The notes under the pieces were generated by a model, which worked only from the letters and a program-made list of their open reading frames with translations, did not search any database and was not told the origin of the DNA. From Mycobacterium sp. (GTDB taxonomy: Bacteria; Actinomycetota; Actinomycetes; Mycobacteriales; Mycobacteriaceae): a DNA stretch of 37,110 bases. This document shows, one piece after another, positions 11,085-20,424 of the stretch. The DNA is taken from positions 1 to 37,110 of the forward strand of contig JAOPVF010000227.1 of the NCBI GenBank assembly GCA_025963195.1. Reading direction: 5' to 3'. Numbering within the stretch: position 1 is the stretch's first letter; each line of letters opens with the position of its first letter. The position numbers and the translations under genes are program-made.

Positions 11085-11921
11085 ATGGCGTCCAGCGTGT
11101 CGGGGAAGATCGCATTCGTTACCGGTGGCGCGTCGGGCATCGGTGCCGCGCTGGCTACCAAGCTGGTCGACGAGGGCGCCGAGGTCTGGATCGCCGATCG
11201 CCAGGTCGGCCCGGCCGAGGAGCTGGCGCAACGGTTGAACAGCGTTGGCGGAAAGGCGCACGCGATCGAGCTGGATGTGCGCAACTACCCATCGTTCGAG
11301 CGCGGCGTCGCCGAGGCGGTGCAGCAATCCGGGCGGATCGACTACCTGTTCAACAATGCCGGCATCGGGGTCGGCGGTGAGATCGACTCCTACACGCTCG
11401 ATGACTGGAACGACGTCTTCGACGTGAACCTGCGCGGTGTGGTGCATGGCATCCAAGCGGTCTATCCGATCATGATCAGGCAGCACTCCGGCCACATCGT
11501 GAACACGGCTTCCATGGCCGGTCTTCTCACCACTGTCGGCCAGGCCAGCTACGCCGCCACCAAGCACGCCGTCGTCGCGCTCTCCAAGACGTTGCGGCTG
11601 GAGGCCGAGCGCCACGGCGTGCAGGTCTCGGTGCTTTGTCCGGGGGCAGTCCGGACCCCGATCCTCACAGGCGGCCAGTACGGACGAAACAACGTCAGCG
11701 ACGAGGACCTACTCAAATTAGGGCAGACATTGCGGCCTATGGCACCCGAAATGTTCGCCGAGCGCGCCCTTCGTGCCGTGTTGCGTGGAGACGCGATCAT
11801 TGTGGTGCCGGTGTGGTGGAAGGCATTGTGGTACCTGGAGCGCCTCTCGCCGGCGTTGTCGATGCGAGCGGCCAAAGTGATGCTCAAGCGCATACGCGAA
11901 GTGCAGTCCACCGCCACCTGA
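11085..11921 (+). CDS. Short-chain dehydrogenase/reductase
   Basis: KIAFVTGGASGIGAALATKLVDEGAEVWIADR; NNAGIGVGG; TASMAGLLTTVGQASYAATKHAVVALS. Confidence 0.93.
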   Translation: MASSVSGKIAFVTGGASGIGAALATKLVDEGAEVWIADRQVGPAEELAQRLNSVGGKAHAIELDVRNYPSFERGVAEAVQQSGRIDYLFNNAGIGVGGEIDSYTLDDWNDVFDVNLRGVVHGIQAVYPIMIRQHSGHIVNTASMAGLLTTVGQASYAATKHAVVALSKTLRLEAERHGVQVSVLCPGAVRTPILTGGQYGRNNVSDEDLLKLGQTLRPMAPEMFAERALRAVLRGDAIIVVPVWWKALWYLERLSPALSMRAAKVMLKRIREVQSTAT

Positions 11922-11933
11922 TCCGCCAAGCCC

Positions 11934-12716
11934 TTAAAGCCGGTGAGCACCGAGCCAGGTGTGAATTCGTTCAGCTACGGCAGCCCAGCCTGGCTCCAGC
12001 ATCATGTCGTGACCCAGATTGGGGAAGAACTCTGCTTCGGTGCGATATGCGCGTGCCGTTGCGTGCACTTCCTTCGCTGTGACCGCGCCGTCATCCAACG
12101 CCCCTAAGACCAGCAGCTTCGCGGTCACACGTCTAGGCCGGGGCAAGTTGAGCAGGCCGTCGACACCGGACCGAGCGCTCTCTTCCTGGAGCCGCGTCGC
12201 GTATTCCACGACGTGGGAGTCCGGCGTGTGCGCGGAGAAGAATCGTTCCCTTGCGAGCTGGGGGGTGTTGACATAGGCCAACGACTTGCCCGTGATTGCG
12301 ATTTTCGCGAAATGCCACGGGTGCCGCTTAATCCAGCGCAGGCCGGATCCGAGATATCCCTGCGGGGGCGTGGACGCCATCAGAACGCCGGCAGGAGCGT
12401 CGTGCGACTCGAGATACTTCTGCACGACAAGGCCGCCCATGGAGTGGCCGATCATCACTGGTCTTCGTGGCAGGCTGTCGGCAACCAAGCTGACATCCTC
12501 GACATAGTCACCGACCGAACAGGTGCGCAGAGGCTTGGAAGTCGGGCTGCGGCCGTGGCCGCGAAGGCTTACGGCCAGAGCGCGATAACCCTTGTCGGCG
12601 AAGAAGCTCAGAAAATGTTCGTCCCAACACCACGCTGCATGCCAGGCACCGTGGACGAAGAGCAGCGGGGCAGGGTGGCATTCGCTGCCACACCCCTTGT
12701 CGATTACCTCCAGCAT
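11934..12716 (-). CDS. Alpha/beta hydrolase
   Basis: LLFVHGAWHAAWCWDEHFL oxyanion region; nucleophile elbow MIGHSMGGLVVQKYL; C-terminal FPNLGHDMMLEPGW. ATG at 12716. Confidence 0.92.
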   Translation of the reverse strand: MLEVIDKGCGSECHPAPLLFVHGAWHAAWCWDEHFLSFFADKGYRALAVSLRGHGRSPTSKPLRTCSVGDYVEDVSLVADSLPRRPVMIGHSMGGLVVQKYLESHDAPAGVLMASTPPQGYLGSGLRWIKRHPWHFAKIAITGKSLAYVNTPQLARERFFSAHTPDSHVVEYATRLQEESARSGVDGLLNLPRPRRVTAKLLVLGALDDGAVTAKEVHATARAYRTEAEFFPNLGHDMMLEPGWAAVAERIHTWLGAHRL

Positions 12717-12899
12717 GTCGCGCACGGCCGGGAACGGCTCTTCCTGTGCCCTGGCAACGTGTAAGCGCCCTTCTGGGTGAATGTTCTTCCTTGGAGCAAT
12801 GGCAACGTATCACCGGCTCGGGGATAGCCGGTCCACCATGACGATTTGGTGGCTGGTGTTGACATGACGTCGATTATCGACGCGAATGGGGCGGTGAGT

Positions 12900-14048
12900 A
12901 TGGACGGATTTCGTTTCGGCATCCTCGATGGGATCGTAAACTCGCGTTTGTCGCCGAGTGTGCTTCCGCGGGCGAGTTTCCTGACCGCCGCCGCGACGGG
13001 CGCCGACTCGTTTTGGGTTGGTGACCATTTGAACTCGCTGATACCGCGCTCGATCGCGACACCTGAGTATCTCGGCATCGGGGCCAAACTGGTGCCCAAG
13101 GTGGACGCCGTCCTTGAACCGTGGACGATGCTTGGCCACCTCGCCGCCCGGAACAGGGTCCGCCGGCTTCGACTCGGCGTGTGCGTGACCGACGCCAGTC
13201 GCCGCACTCCAGCGGTCACGGCGCAGGCTGCCGCGACCCTGCATCTGCTTACCCGAGGCCGTGCCATCCTCGGTATCGGTGTCGGGGAACGTGAAGGCAA
13301 TGAGCCGTACGGCGTGGAGTGGACCAAACCAGTGGCGCGGTTCGAAGAAGCCATCGCCACCGTTCGCGTGTTGTGGGATTCGGCTGGGGAAGCTGTTTCA
13401 CGTGACTCGCCATACTTTCCGTTACATGACGCCGTGTTCGACCTTCCGCCATACCGTGGGAAATGGCCCGAGATCTGGGTCGCGGCCCACGGGCCGCGAA
13501 TGCTGCGGATCGCTGGACGCTACGCCGACGCCTGGGTTCCCTTCGTGCTCTCTCGGCCTACGGACTATGCGTGCGCACTCGAGACGGTACGCACGGCGGC
13601 TTCCGACGCCGGTCGTGATCCGACGTCGATCATCCCTGCGGTAGTGCGCACCGTAGTCACCGGTCGGCATCGCGACGACGTCGACGAAGCGCTGGACTCC
13701 GTCCTCGTGAAGGTGTCCGCGCTCGCCGCGCCTGCGGAAACCTGGGCGCGCCACGGTGTTCAGCATCCGCTGGGGACCGACTTCTCCGGCGTGCACGATC
13801 TGGTTCCACAGCTCATCGACAAGCAGACGGCGTTGTCGTATGCGGCGAAGGTCCCGGCCTCACTGATGCGCGAACTTACGTTCAATGGGACGTCCGAGGA
13901 CGTGATCGACCAGGTAGCGGAATGGCGCGATCATGGCCTGCGATACCTTCTCGTCATCAACGGCAGCCAACTCAATCCCAGCCTACGTAAAGGTCTTTCC
14001 GCAAGCCTGCCCCTCCTAAAGATCCTTCGCGGACTCAAGGCACTGTGA
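12900..14048 (+). CDS. LLM-class F420-dependent oxidoreductase, probable phthiodiolone ketoreductase (Rv2951c-like)
   Basis: [20 protein letters not shown]...[46 protein letters not shown]...[65 protein letters not shown]; very close to M. tuberculosis Rv2951c as recalled. Confidence 0.9.
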   Translation: MDGFRFGILDGIVNSRLSPSVLPRASFLTAAATGADSFWVGDHLNSLIPRSIATPEYLGIGAKLVPKVDAVLEPWTMLGHLAARNRVRRLRLGVCVTDASRRTPAVTAQAAATLHLLTRGRAILGIGVGEREGNEPYGVEWTKPVARFEEAIATVRVLWDSAGEAVSRDSPYFPLHDAVFDLPPYRGKWPEIWVAAHGPRMLRIAGRYADAWVPFVLSRPTDYACALETVRTAASDAGRDPTSIIPAVVRTVVTGRHRDDVDEALDSVLVKVSALAAPAETWARHGVQHPLGTDFSGVHDLVPQLIDKQTALSYAAKVPASLMRELTFNGTSEDVIDQVAEWRDHGLRYLLVINGSQLNPSLRKGLSASLPLLKILRGLKAL

Positions 14049-14077
14049 GTTAGTACTCTCCGCACCCCTGCCGGGCG

Positions 14078-15387
14078 TCACTTGCCTGCAATGCCGCTGT
14101 CGTGGCCGCCGGTGCCGGCGCTGCCAGTCTTCTCGGCGGTCTCCCGCCCCTCGGTGACCTTCGAGACAGCGGAGCTGACCCGGTCCGGCAGGGAGCTCAC
14201 CGCACCAGTCGGGCGCTCATGGGCGATGGCGCGTTTGCCGCCGGCCTGGCCCGGGTCTACTTTGTTGGCTTCAGTGGTGTTGCCATCATTGGTCGTATCG
14301 GCCGAAGCGGTACTCGTCGCGGTGGGCTTCTCGACCGATGTGCCTGACGTGCACGGCTTTTGGCTCGCGTCAGGAGTTGGCGCCGCGGTCTGCGCACCCG
14401 TGTCCGTGCCCTCAGCCGCAGTCGCGGCTGACTGGGATTCGGTGGCGACGCCGCCCGTTCCGGCCGTCGGCACCGCGTGGGCTTCAAGCACTGCGCCGGC
14501 CCGACTGTCGCGCGCTGCCGTGGCGGACTGCACCGGGTGTTCCGTGACGGCGTTCTGCGCAACAGCGTTGTCCTTCTGCTCGACGTCGCCGGCCGGTCCG
14601 GTGGAGGGCGCGTTCGGAGTCGGCGAGGACGCCGCGCAACTGGGGCAGAACTCCCTGATCAAACCCTTGATCAGGCCGGGGAACGACTCGTCTAGACCGA
14701 GCAGGGGAAAGTGCTCGAGCACGAAACTTTCTGGAACAAACGGATTGAAGGAAGTGATGGCGGCATTGATGAGGGCCGGGACGACTGTGATCACATCCCC
14801 AAGGGTGACCGTTGCGATCGCAGCCGGCGGCGCCACCAAACCATTGAGCAGAGAACGGATCGGCGCCAGCGGCTCCAAGTGCACCGTTTCGCGGGACCAC
14901 ATTTCCTCATACCCGCCGACGGGATTGACGACGGTGGGAAATGTGTAACCCGATATCAGTTCCGTTAGCACTCGAGCGTGCAACCTGCGTACATCGGGAG
15001 CTCTGCCTCCGCGATGATGTTGAGTTGGTCACCCAAGCGTTCGGATATCGCCGGGAACGGCACCAGCGCGTTGACCAGCTGCTTCAGCATCTCGGGGTTG
15101 GCGGTATCCCATCCGAAAACGTTGGTCGGGGTGAGAACGAGCCAATTCCCGCTGGCCACGAGGGAGTTCGCGAGCGCGTACAAGGCCTTGAGCTCATTGG
15201 CCGGCGCGCTGGCGATGGCCCCCAACAGGTTCACCGGAACATTGGCGATGGAGTCGGCGGCCAGGCTTACTGCTGGGCTGGCGACTGGAATGTCGGCCCG
15301 TTGTTGCTCGACCGGCGTGACGGCTATGACGCTGGCACTCAACAGTGCCGCACTCGCTACTACGTATCGACATACAGCTGAATGCAT
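14078..15387 (-). pseudogene. Frameshifted mycobacterial secreted protein, paralogue of the 17127..18698 product
   Basis: N-terminal part 15387..14965 (signal-like MHSAVCRYVVASAALLSASVIAVTPV, then SIANVPVNLLGAIASAPANELKAL...LTPTNVFGWDTANPEMLKQLVNALVPFP) ends at CTLEC-stop. The C-terminal part continues in another frame 14983..14078 (VLTELISGYTFPTVVNP...). The paralogue has both parts in one frame. Confidence 0.75.
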
Positions 15388-15521
15388 GTTGGGGACCTCA
15401 CCCGGTTGTGTATGTACCCCACCCATTTGGGACTGGGGCCAACGATGCATTGTCCAGCGCCAACACGTCCGAGCGGACGTGACGGGTTGGCGAGACCTGT
15501 CGGAGTGATTCAGCGAAGGCG

Positions 15522-17006
15522 TCAGGCAATCGTATAGTCGCTCAACGGGAATCGGTCCTGTTCCTTGACGGCGTTGAGCACCGACGTCGGTCGGAAAAGC
15601 GGTGCTTCCCCACTGTGGTTGAACCAATACGACCGCGAGGTTGCACAGCTACCCAGGACGAACACCGAATCGTCGAGCAGGTCCGTCATCCGATCGAGGA
15701 AGCGGGCGTTGGCCTGTTCGGTGACTTCAAAGCTGCGACCACCACGCCGCTGTAGTTCACCGAACAGCCGATCCATGTGCCGCATCTGGTATTCCACCGT
15801 GTTGAACCACGACAGACCCACCCACGCGTACGGGCTGGCCATGGTGAAGAAGTTCGGAAAGTAGGGCACCGAGAGGCCTTCATAAGCCTGGAACCTATTC
15901 TCCCGCCACCACTTTCCGAGGTTGCGGCCTTCCCTGCCGATCACCTCGATCGCGGGCAAGTTGGCGTCCCACACGTCAAACCCGGTTGCCAGGACCAGGG
16001 TGTCGATGAACTGTTTGGTGCCGTCGCGGGTGACGATGCCGTCGGGCTCGATCCGCTCGATTCCACTGGTTTCCAGACGTACGTGCGGCTTGGTGAGCGC
16101 GCGGTAATAGGAATTGGACAATGTCGGCCGCTTGCAACCGAAGTCGTAGTCCGGGTTCAGCTTTCGCCGCAACTCCTTGTCGCGAACCGACAGAAATCGG
16201 AGGATCTTCGACACATCGGACGCGGCAGCATTGAGTCCCCTGAAGTACCGGAATTTCCACATCGCGAACACCATCATGAAGTCCATGCCGGTGTCGGTGA
16301 ACCACCGCACGACGCGCTGGGCAAGAGGCACCCTGGCGAAGAGCCGTTGGACCGCGGGAGAGAACCCGAAATCGATCTTCGGCATCACCCAGATCGGCGT
16401 GCGCTGATAGACGGTCAGCTCGGAAACTTCCTTGGCCAGCTCCGGAACAACCTGCACTGCGGTGGATCCAGTTCCGACTATTCCCGCCCGACGTCCGCTG
16501 AACGAATAGCTGTCATCCCAGTCGGCGGTATGGATGATGCGCCCGCCGAACGTGTCGATACCGGCGATGTCCGGGGTACGTGGTTGACACAAGAAGCCGG
16601 TCGCAGCGATCAGGAACTGCGCGCTCAGCGTCTCACCATCGCTCAGCGCGACACGCCAGACCTGCGCATCGCCGTCCCACCGGGCGCCTTCGACGGTGGT
16701 ATTGAACCGCATGTACCGGCGCACGTCGTACTTGTCGGCCACGTGTTCGGCGTAGCGCTTCAGTTCGGCGCCCGGCGCATACAGCCGCGACCAGTACGGG
16801 TTCGGCTCGAACCAGTAGGAATATGTGGTCGACGGGACGTCGACGGAAAGGCCCGGGTAGTGGTTGACGTGCCACGTTCCACCGAGGTCATCCTCGCGCT
16901 CGAGGATCACGATCTTCTGGTAGCCCAGCCGGTTGAGTTGGATGGCCGCGCCGATTCCGCCGAAACCAGCCCCCACGATGACCACGTCGAACTGCTGCAT
17001 GTTCAT
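15522..17006 (-). CDS. Flavin-dependent monooxygenase, Baeyer-Villiger type
   Basis: FAD motif VVIVGAGFGGIGAAIQLNRLG; BVMO fingerprint FGGRIIHTADWDD; NADPH motif GIVGTGSTAVQVVPEL; GGTWHVNHYPGLSVDVPS. Confidence 0.93.
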   Translation of the reverse strand: MNMQQFDVVIVGAGFGGIGAAIQLNRLGYQKIVILEREDDLGGTWHVNHYPGLSVDVPSTTYSYWFEPNPYWSRLYAPGAELKRYAEHVADKYDVRRYMRFNTTVEGARWDGDAQVWRVALSDGETLSAQFLIAATGFLCQPRTPDIAGIDTFGGRIIHTADWDDSYSFSGRRAGIVGTGSTAVQVVPELAKEVSELTVYQRTPIWVMPKIDFGFSPAVQRLFARVPLAQRVVRWFTDTGMDFMMVFAMWKFRYFRGLNAAASDVSKILRFLSVRDKELRRKLNPDYDFGCKRPTLSNSYYRALTKPHVRLETSGIERIEPDGIVTRDGTKQFIDTLVLATGFDVWDANLPAIEVIGREGRNLGKWWRENRFQAYEGLSVPYFPNFFTMASPYAWVGLSWFNTVEYQMRHMDRLFGELQRRGGRSFEVTEQANARFLDRMTDLLDDSVFVLGSCATSRSYWFNHSGEAPLFRPTSVLNAVKEQDRFPLSDYTIA

Positions 17007-17126
17007 GAGTGATCGACAGCACCTTTCGAGCACCTCCGTGCCGTTCGTGCTCGTCTACCCATGCGGCCCAAGACTTTTCAACCGTCGACGTGCCGGACTC
17101 GACATTCCACGATCCTGATCCGAGCC

Positions 17127-18698
17127 TTACTCGGCGCCGTCCGTGCCGGCTTCGTTCGATTTGGCTCCGGGTGCGTTGGGAGGGCCGCCCGTCATGCCGC
17201 TGATGGCATTCGAGACACCCGAGAAAACAGAGTTGATCCCATCGGTCACCGATTTCACTGCGCCAGCCAGCCGTTCACCGGGTTGGGTGCGATTTCCAGC
17301 GACCTTTCCGGGTTCGAACTTGTTGCCATCAGTGGTCACGTTGGTCGAGGTCGTCAGCAGCGGCAGCTTGGCGTCCTTGACCCGTGCGCTCGGCGTATGA
17401 GGCCCTTGGTCCTCTTCAGCAGGCGGCGTCTGTGACACTGCGCCGACCGCCTCGGCAACCGGGGAGGCAGCGTCGGGGAGGGTGGCCGCGCCTGCCCGAA
17501 TGTCCTGCAGGCCGTTGCGGGACTGCGCCTCGTGGCCGGTCGCCAATTTCTTCCCAACATCGTCGCCCGGCGCGACGGTGGCCGCGTCCAAGGTGAACGT
17601 CTGTGCCGCATCCATGGGCGAAGGGATCGACGTCACCGAAGCCGGCGGAGAGGGCACGCATGATGGGCAGATACGGCTGACAAGGCCGTTGAGCACGCCG
17701 CCGAACAAGCCAGGTATGCCATACCCCGTCGCGGCCCCGGTGAAGAGGTAGCTCCCCGGGACGAATTGGTCGAAGGCAACCATTCCCGCGTCGAAGTTTC
17801 GCACGCCGACGGCATAGATGTCCTGAAAGGAAACTGGCTTGAGCTCGTTCGCCGATGGATCCTTCATCAGATCGGCGAGGAAATTAGTGAAGGGCTGGAG
17901 CGGATCGATCGGACCGATTGTCTGGCCGGACCACGCTGGTGGGTAGGGGTCGCCAGGGTTCGAGTTGGGGTTCTCCACTACGGGAAATGTGTACCCGTCC
18001 AGCAGGTCCGGAATCGGTACTTGAAAGTAGCCCCCGAGTGCCCCCAGCAGGTCGGAGCATTCGAACCCGCAATTTGGATGCATCGGGGCATTGGCCGCGA
18101 GGATCACGTTCAGGATGTAGCCGAGGGTTCCCGGCGCCGCAGAGCCACCTAAAATTGAGTTACCAGGTCCGATCTTTTCCCCGGGCGCGACGTTCGGGAG
18201 GCCGCCGTTTCCGGAGATGACTGGGAACGGCACCAGGATGGAAACGAGCGCCTGCAGCATCGGCGGGTTACCGGGGTCCCAACCCCAAACGTTCGTCGGG
18301 GTCTTGAGCCACCAACTCCCACCGGCCTCCAAGGCATCCGCCCAGTTATTCCAGGCCTCGACTTCGTTCGCGGGGACATTCGCGATGGCATAGAACAAGT
18401 TCACCGGCACATTGGCGATGGAGCTGGCGGTAAGCCGCACCTCCAGGTTGGCCGCCTTGACGTCAGGTGGGGGTGGTGCAACCGGAGCGACGGCGACGAC
18501 GCTGGCCGCTGTCAGAGCGACCGCCGCCGAGACGTACGCACGCGCGCGGAATGGCCGCCGGGGCGCCGCGACCATGCTCACTGTCGGCGGCCGTCCGGCC
18601 ACCGACGAATGCGAACCGGTGGCCAACTTCGCCACGCTGTGCCGTTGACGTTGACCCGTACCGGACACCCGGCGAGCACTCCGATGCTTTCCATGCAT
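17127..18698 (-). CDS. Mycobacterial secreted/exported protein of unknown function with a low-complexity C-terminal tail
   Basis: 523 aa. Hydrophobic segment ARAYVSAAVALTAASVVAVAPVAPPPP; SSIANVPVNLFYAIANVPANEVEAWNNW; WWLKTPTNVWGWDPGNPPMLQALVSILVPFPVISG; disordered Ser/Ala/Gly-rich C-terminus. Confidence 0.75.
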   Translation of the reverse strand: MHGKHRSARRVSGTGQRQRHSVAKLATGSHSSVAGRPPTVSMVAAPRRPFRARAYVSAAVALTAASVVAVAPVAPPPPDVKAANLEVRLTASSIANVPVNLFYAIANVPANEVEAWNNWADALEAGGSWWLKTPTNVWGWDPGNPPMLQALVSILVPFPVISGNGGLPNVAPGEKIGPGNSILGGSAAPGTLGYILNVILAANAPMHPNCGFECSDLLGALGGYFQVPIPDLLDGYTFPVVENPNSNPGDPYPPAWSGQTIGPIDPLQPFTNFLADLMKDPSANELKPVSFQDIYAVGVRNFDAGMVAFDQFVPGSYLFTGAATGYGIPGLFGGVLNGLVSRICPSCVPSPPASVTSIPSPMDAAQTFTLDAATVAPGDDVGKKLATGHEAQSRNGLQDIRAGAATLPDAASPVAEAVGAVSQTPPAEEDQGPHTPSARVKDAKLPLLTTSTNVTTDGNKFEPGKVAGNRTQPGERLAGAVKSVTDGINSVFSGVSNAISGMTGGPPNAPGAKSNEAGTDGAE

Positions 18699-18930
18699 GA
18701 TGCCCCCCAGGGCCGTTGTGAGCTACCGGCAGCAAACATACCAAGAAAACGGGAGTGATAGCTAGCCGAAGAACGGAAACGTTGGATAACTGGCAGATAA
18801 TCGACCTAACCAACATATCTGGCTGTATTTTGCCAACCGGCCGACCCACGCGCGGGGGTGAGAGATTTAGCTGCATTCCCACGGGCTGAATACTGGCCAC
18901 GCGCATCGCGGGCGTCGCCGCAGCCAGGTA

Positions 18931-19671
18931 TCAGGTGTCGAGCCAAGCGCGGTTGCCGTACGCATCGAGGTGTGTCACCTCGTCCACCGCCCTGCGGGTC
19001 GTCGGCCCGTAGCGCCCACGCGGCCAACCCAGTGGCACGATGCAGCAAGGAGTAACGGAGTGTGGCAGATCGAGGGTTCTCCGCGCTGAAGTCACGCTCC
19101 ACAGCGGCAAGGTGATGAGAGACGCACCTAGCCCCATGGCGCGCGCCGCGAGCAACAGGTTCTGCACACTGGGGTAGATCGATCCGAAGTATCCCGATAT
19201 AGCCGCATGGGGCATGGGTACGTACGGTATGCGCCCGTCGCGGGCGCCGAGGCGCAGACAGGCCACGACGAGTACCGGGATCTCAGAAAAGTGGTCGACC
19301 TGCCATTGCACGGCTCGGGCGGTCCTCGCCATCGACTCGTCGCGGGCAGCGACGCGCCGGATGACCACGGCATAGTAGAGCTTCCAGGCCTGGCGGTAGC
19401 GCCTGGCGAACTTCTCCTTGACACGACGGTCCTTCACGACGATGAACTCCCAGTTTTGTCCGTTCGCACCGGTCGGCGCTCGCAGCGCCAGCTCTATGCA
19501 CTTCAAGATCACCGCGTCGTCCACCGGGTCGGGAAGGACGCGTCGCACTGCTCGCTGAGTCATCATCGCTTCGACCAGCGGCATGTCGAGGCGGGCAAGC
19601 GCCTCGGCAGCGGTCGGCACCACCCCTGACCCGTCCGAGGTGGGAGAGGCGGAGTTCGGAGTGTCAGTCAT
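18931..19671 (-). CDS. Nitroreductase family protein
   Basis: MMTQRAVRRVLPDPVDDAVILKCIELALRAPTGANGQNWEFIVVKD; SVQNLLLAARAMGLGASLITLPLW; VPLGWPRGRYGPTTRRAVDEV. Confidence 0.9.
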   Translation of the reverse strand: MTDTPNSASPTSDGSGVVPTAAEALARLDMPLVEAMMTQRAVRRVLPDPVDDAVILKCIELALRAPTGANGQNWEFIVVKDRRVKEKFARRYRQAWKLYYAVVIRRVAARDESMARTARAVQWQVDHFSEIPVLVVACLRLGARDGRIPYVPMPHAAISGYFGSIYPSVQNLLLAARAMGLGASLITLPLWSVTSARRTLDLPHSVTPCCIVPLGWPRGRYGPTTRRAVDEVTHLDAYGNRAWLDT

Positions 19672-19716
19672 GGCGCCGAGGCTACAGTCGTACGGCATAG
19701 CCGATCCGGGCCCACA

Positions 19717-20424
19717 TCAGCCACGGCGACCGTGCGATTCCCCTCCGAACAACCGATCCACGAGGGCTACCGCAAACTCCCGTGTCTGCACCAGCTGCTG
19801 CGGCTGGACGTTGGTCGCCGGAATACGCACGCCCAGGTACCGGTCCCGGTACTCACCCGACCCCAGGTAACTGGTCAGCGAAAGCATGGAGCGAACCTGC
19901 CCGCCGGGATACTCGAAATGCACCCCACCCTCGTATCGGCCGCCCTGTTTCTCCCCAAGCTTGCGCACCGCCTTGATGTTCTCGCGCCAATAGCGACGGC
20001 AAACGACGAAGGCGGCGAAAGGCTTGCCGGCGAGCAGCTTTCGCGCCTCGTCGGACTTCAGGAAGGAGCGCACGGGCATGTTCGTGGTACGCCACCAAGT
20101 CGGCGAGCCGATGCAGATGAGGTCGTAGTCCCCGTTTCGCACCTCGTCCGGGATCCGGATCTCCCCCGTCGCACGCCGCGTCTGGGCCGGCAGCACGCTG
20201 AGCATGTCGGGCCAGACCTGTTGCATCGGAAAGCGCGAGAACCGGCCGGCATACCGCCGATCCGTGAACTCGATCTCGGCCTTGCACACCTCGCACCCTC
20301 GCTCGCGGAACACCTCCCCTGCGGCGTCGAGCACCTTGAGGGCCTGCCCCGTGTACGTGTAGTAGAGGAGCAAGACCCGCGGCCGCCGATCGCCGCCCTT
20401 GTCGTTAGACACGTCCGTCACCAC
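19717..20424 (-). CDS. Flavodoxin-like / NAD(P)H oxidoreductase-like protein
   Basis: PRVLLLYYTYTGQALKVLDAAGEVF (FMN P-loop-like TYTGQ); YDLICIGSPTWWRTTNMPVRSFL; overlaps the upstream methyltransferase stop by 20 nt. Confidence 0.82.
   Translation of the reverse strand: MVTDVSNDKGGDRRPRVLLLYYTYTGQALKVLDAAGEVFRERGCEVCKAEIEFTDRRYAGRFSRFPMQQVWPDMLSVLPAQTRRATGEIRIPDEVRNGDYDLICIGSPTWWRTTNMPVRSFLKSDEARKLLAGKPFAAFVVCRRYWRENIKAVRKLGEKQGGRYEGGVHFEYPGGQVRSMLSLTSYLGSGEYRDRYLGVRIPATNVQPQQLVQTREFAVALVDRLFGGESHGRRG

Noticed and set aside
14960-15000. Programmed ribosomal frameshift as explanation for the split secreted protein
   Set aside because: No evident slippery heptamer at the junction (GGTTGCACGCTCGAGTGCTAACGG), and residues are also missing relative to the paralogue; mutation or sequence error is simpler.
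15777-17012. 411-aa + strand ORF antisense to the monooxygenase
   Set aside because: Minus strand encodes a full BVMO with FAD, NADPH and fingerprint motifs; the + ORF is compositionally a shadow.
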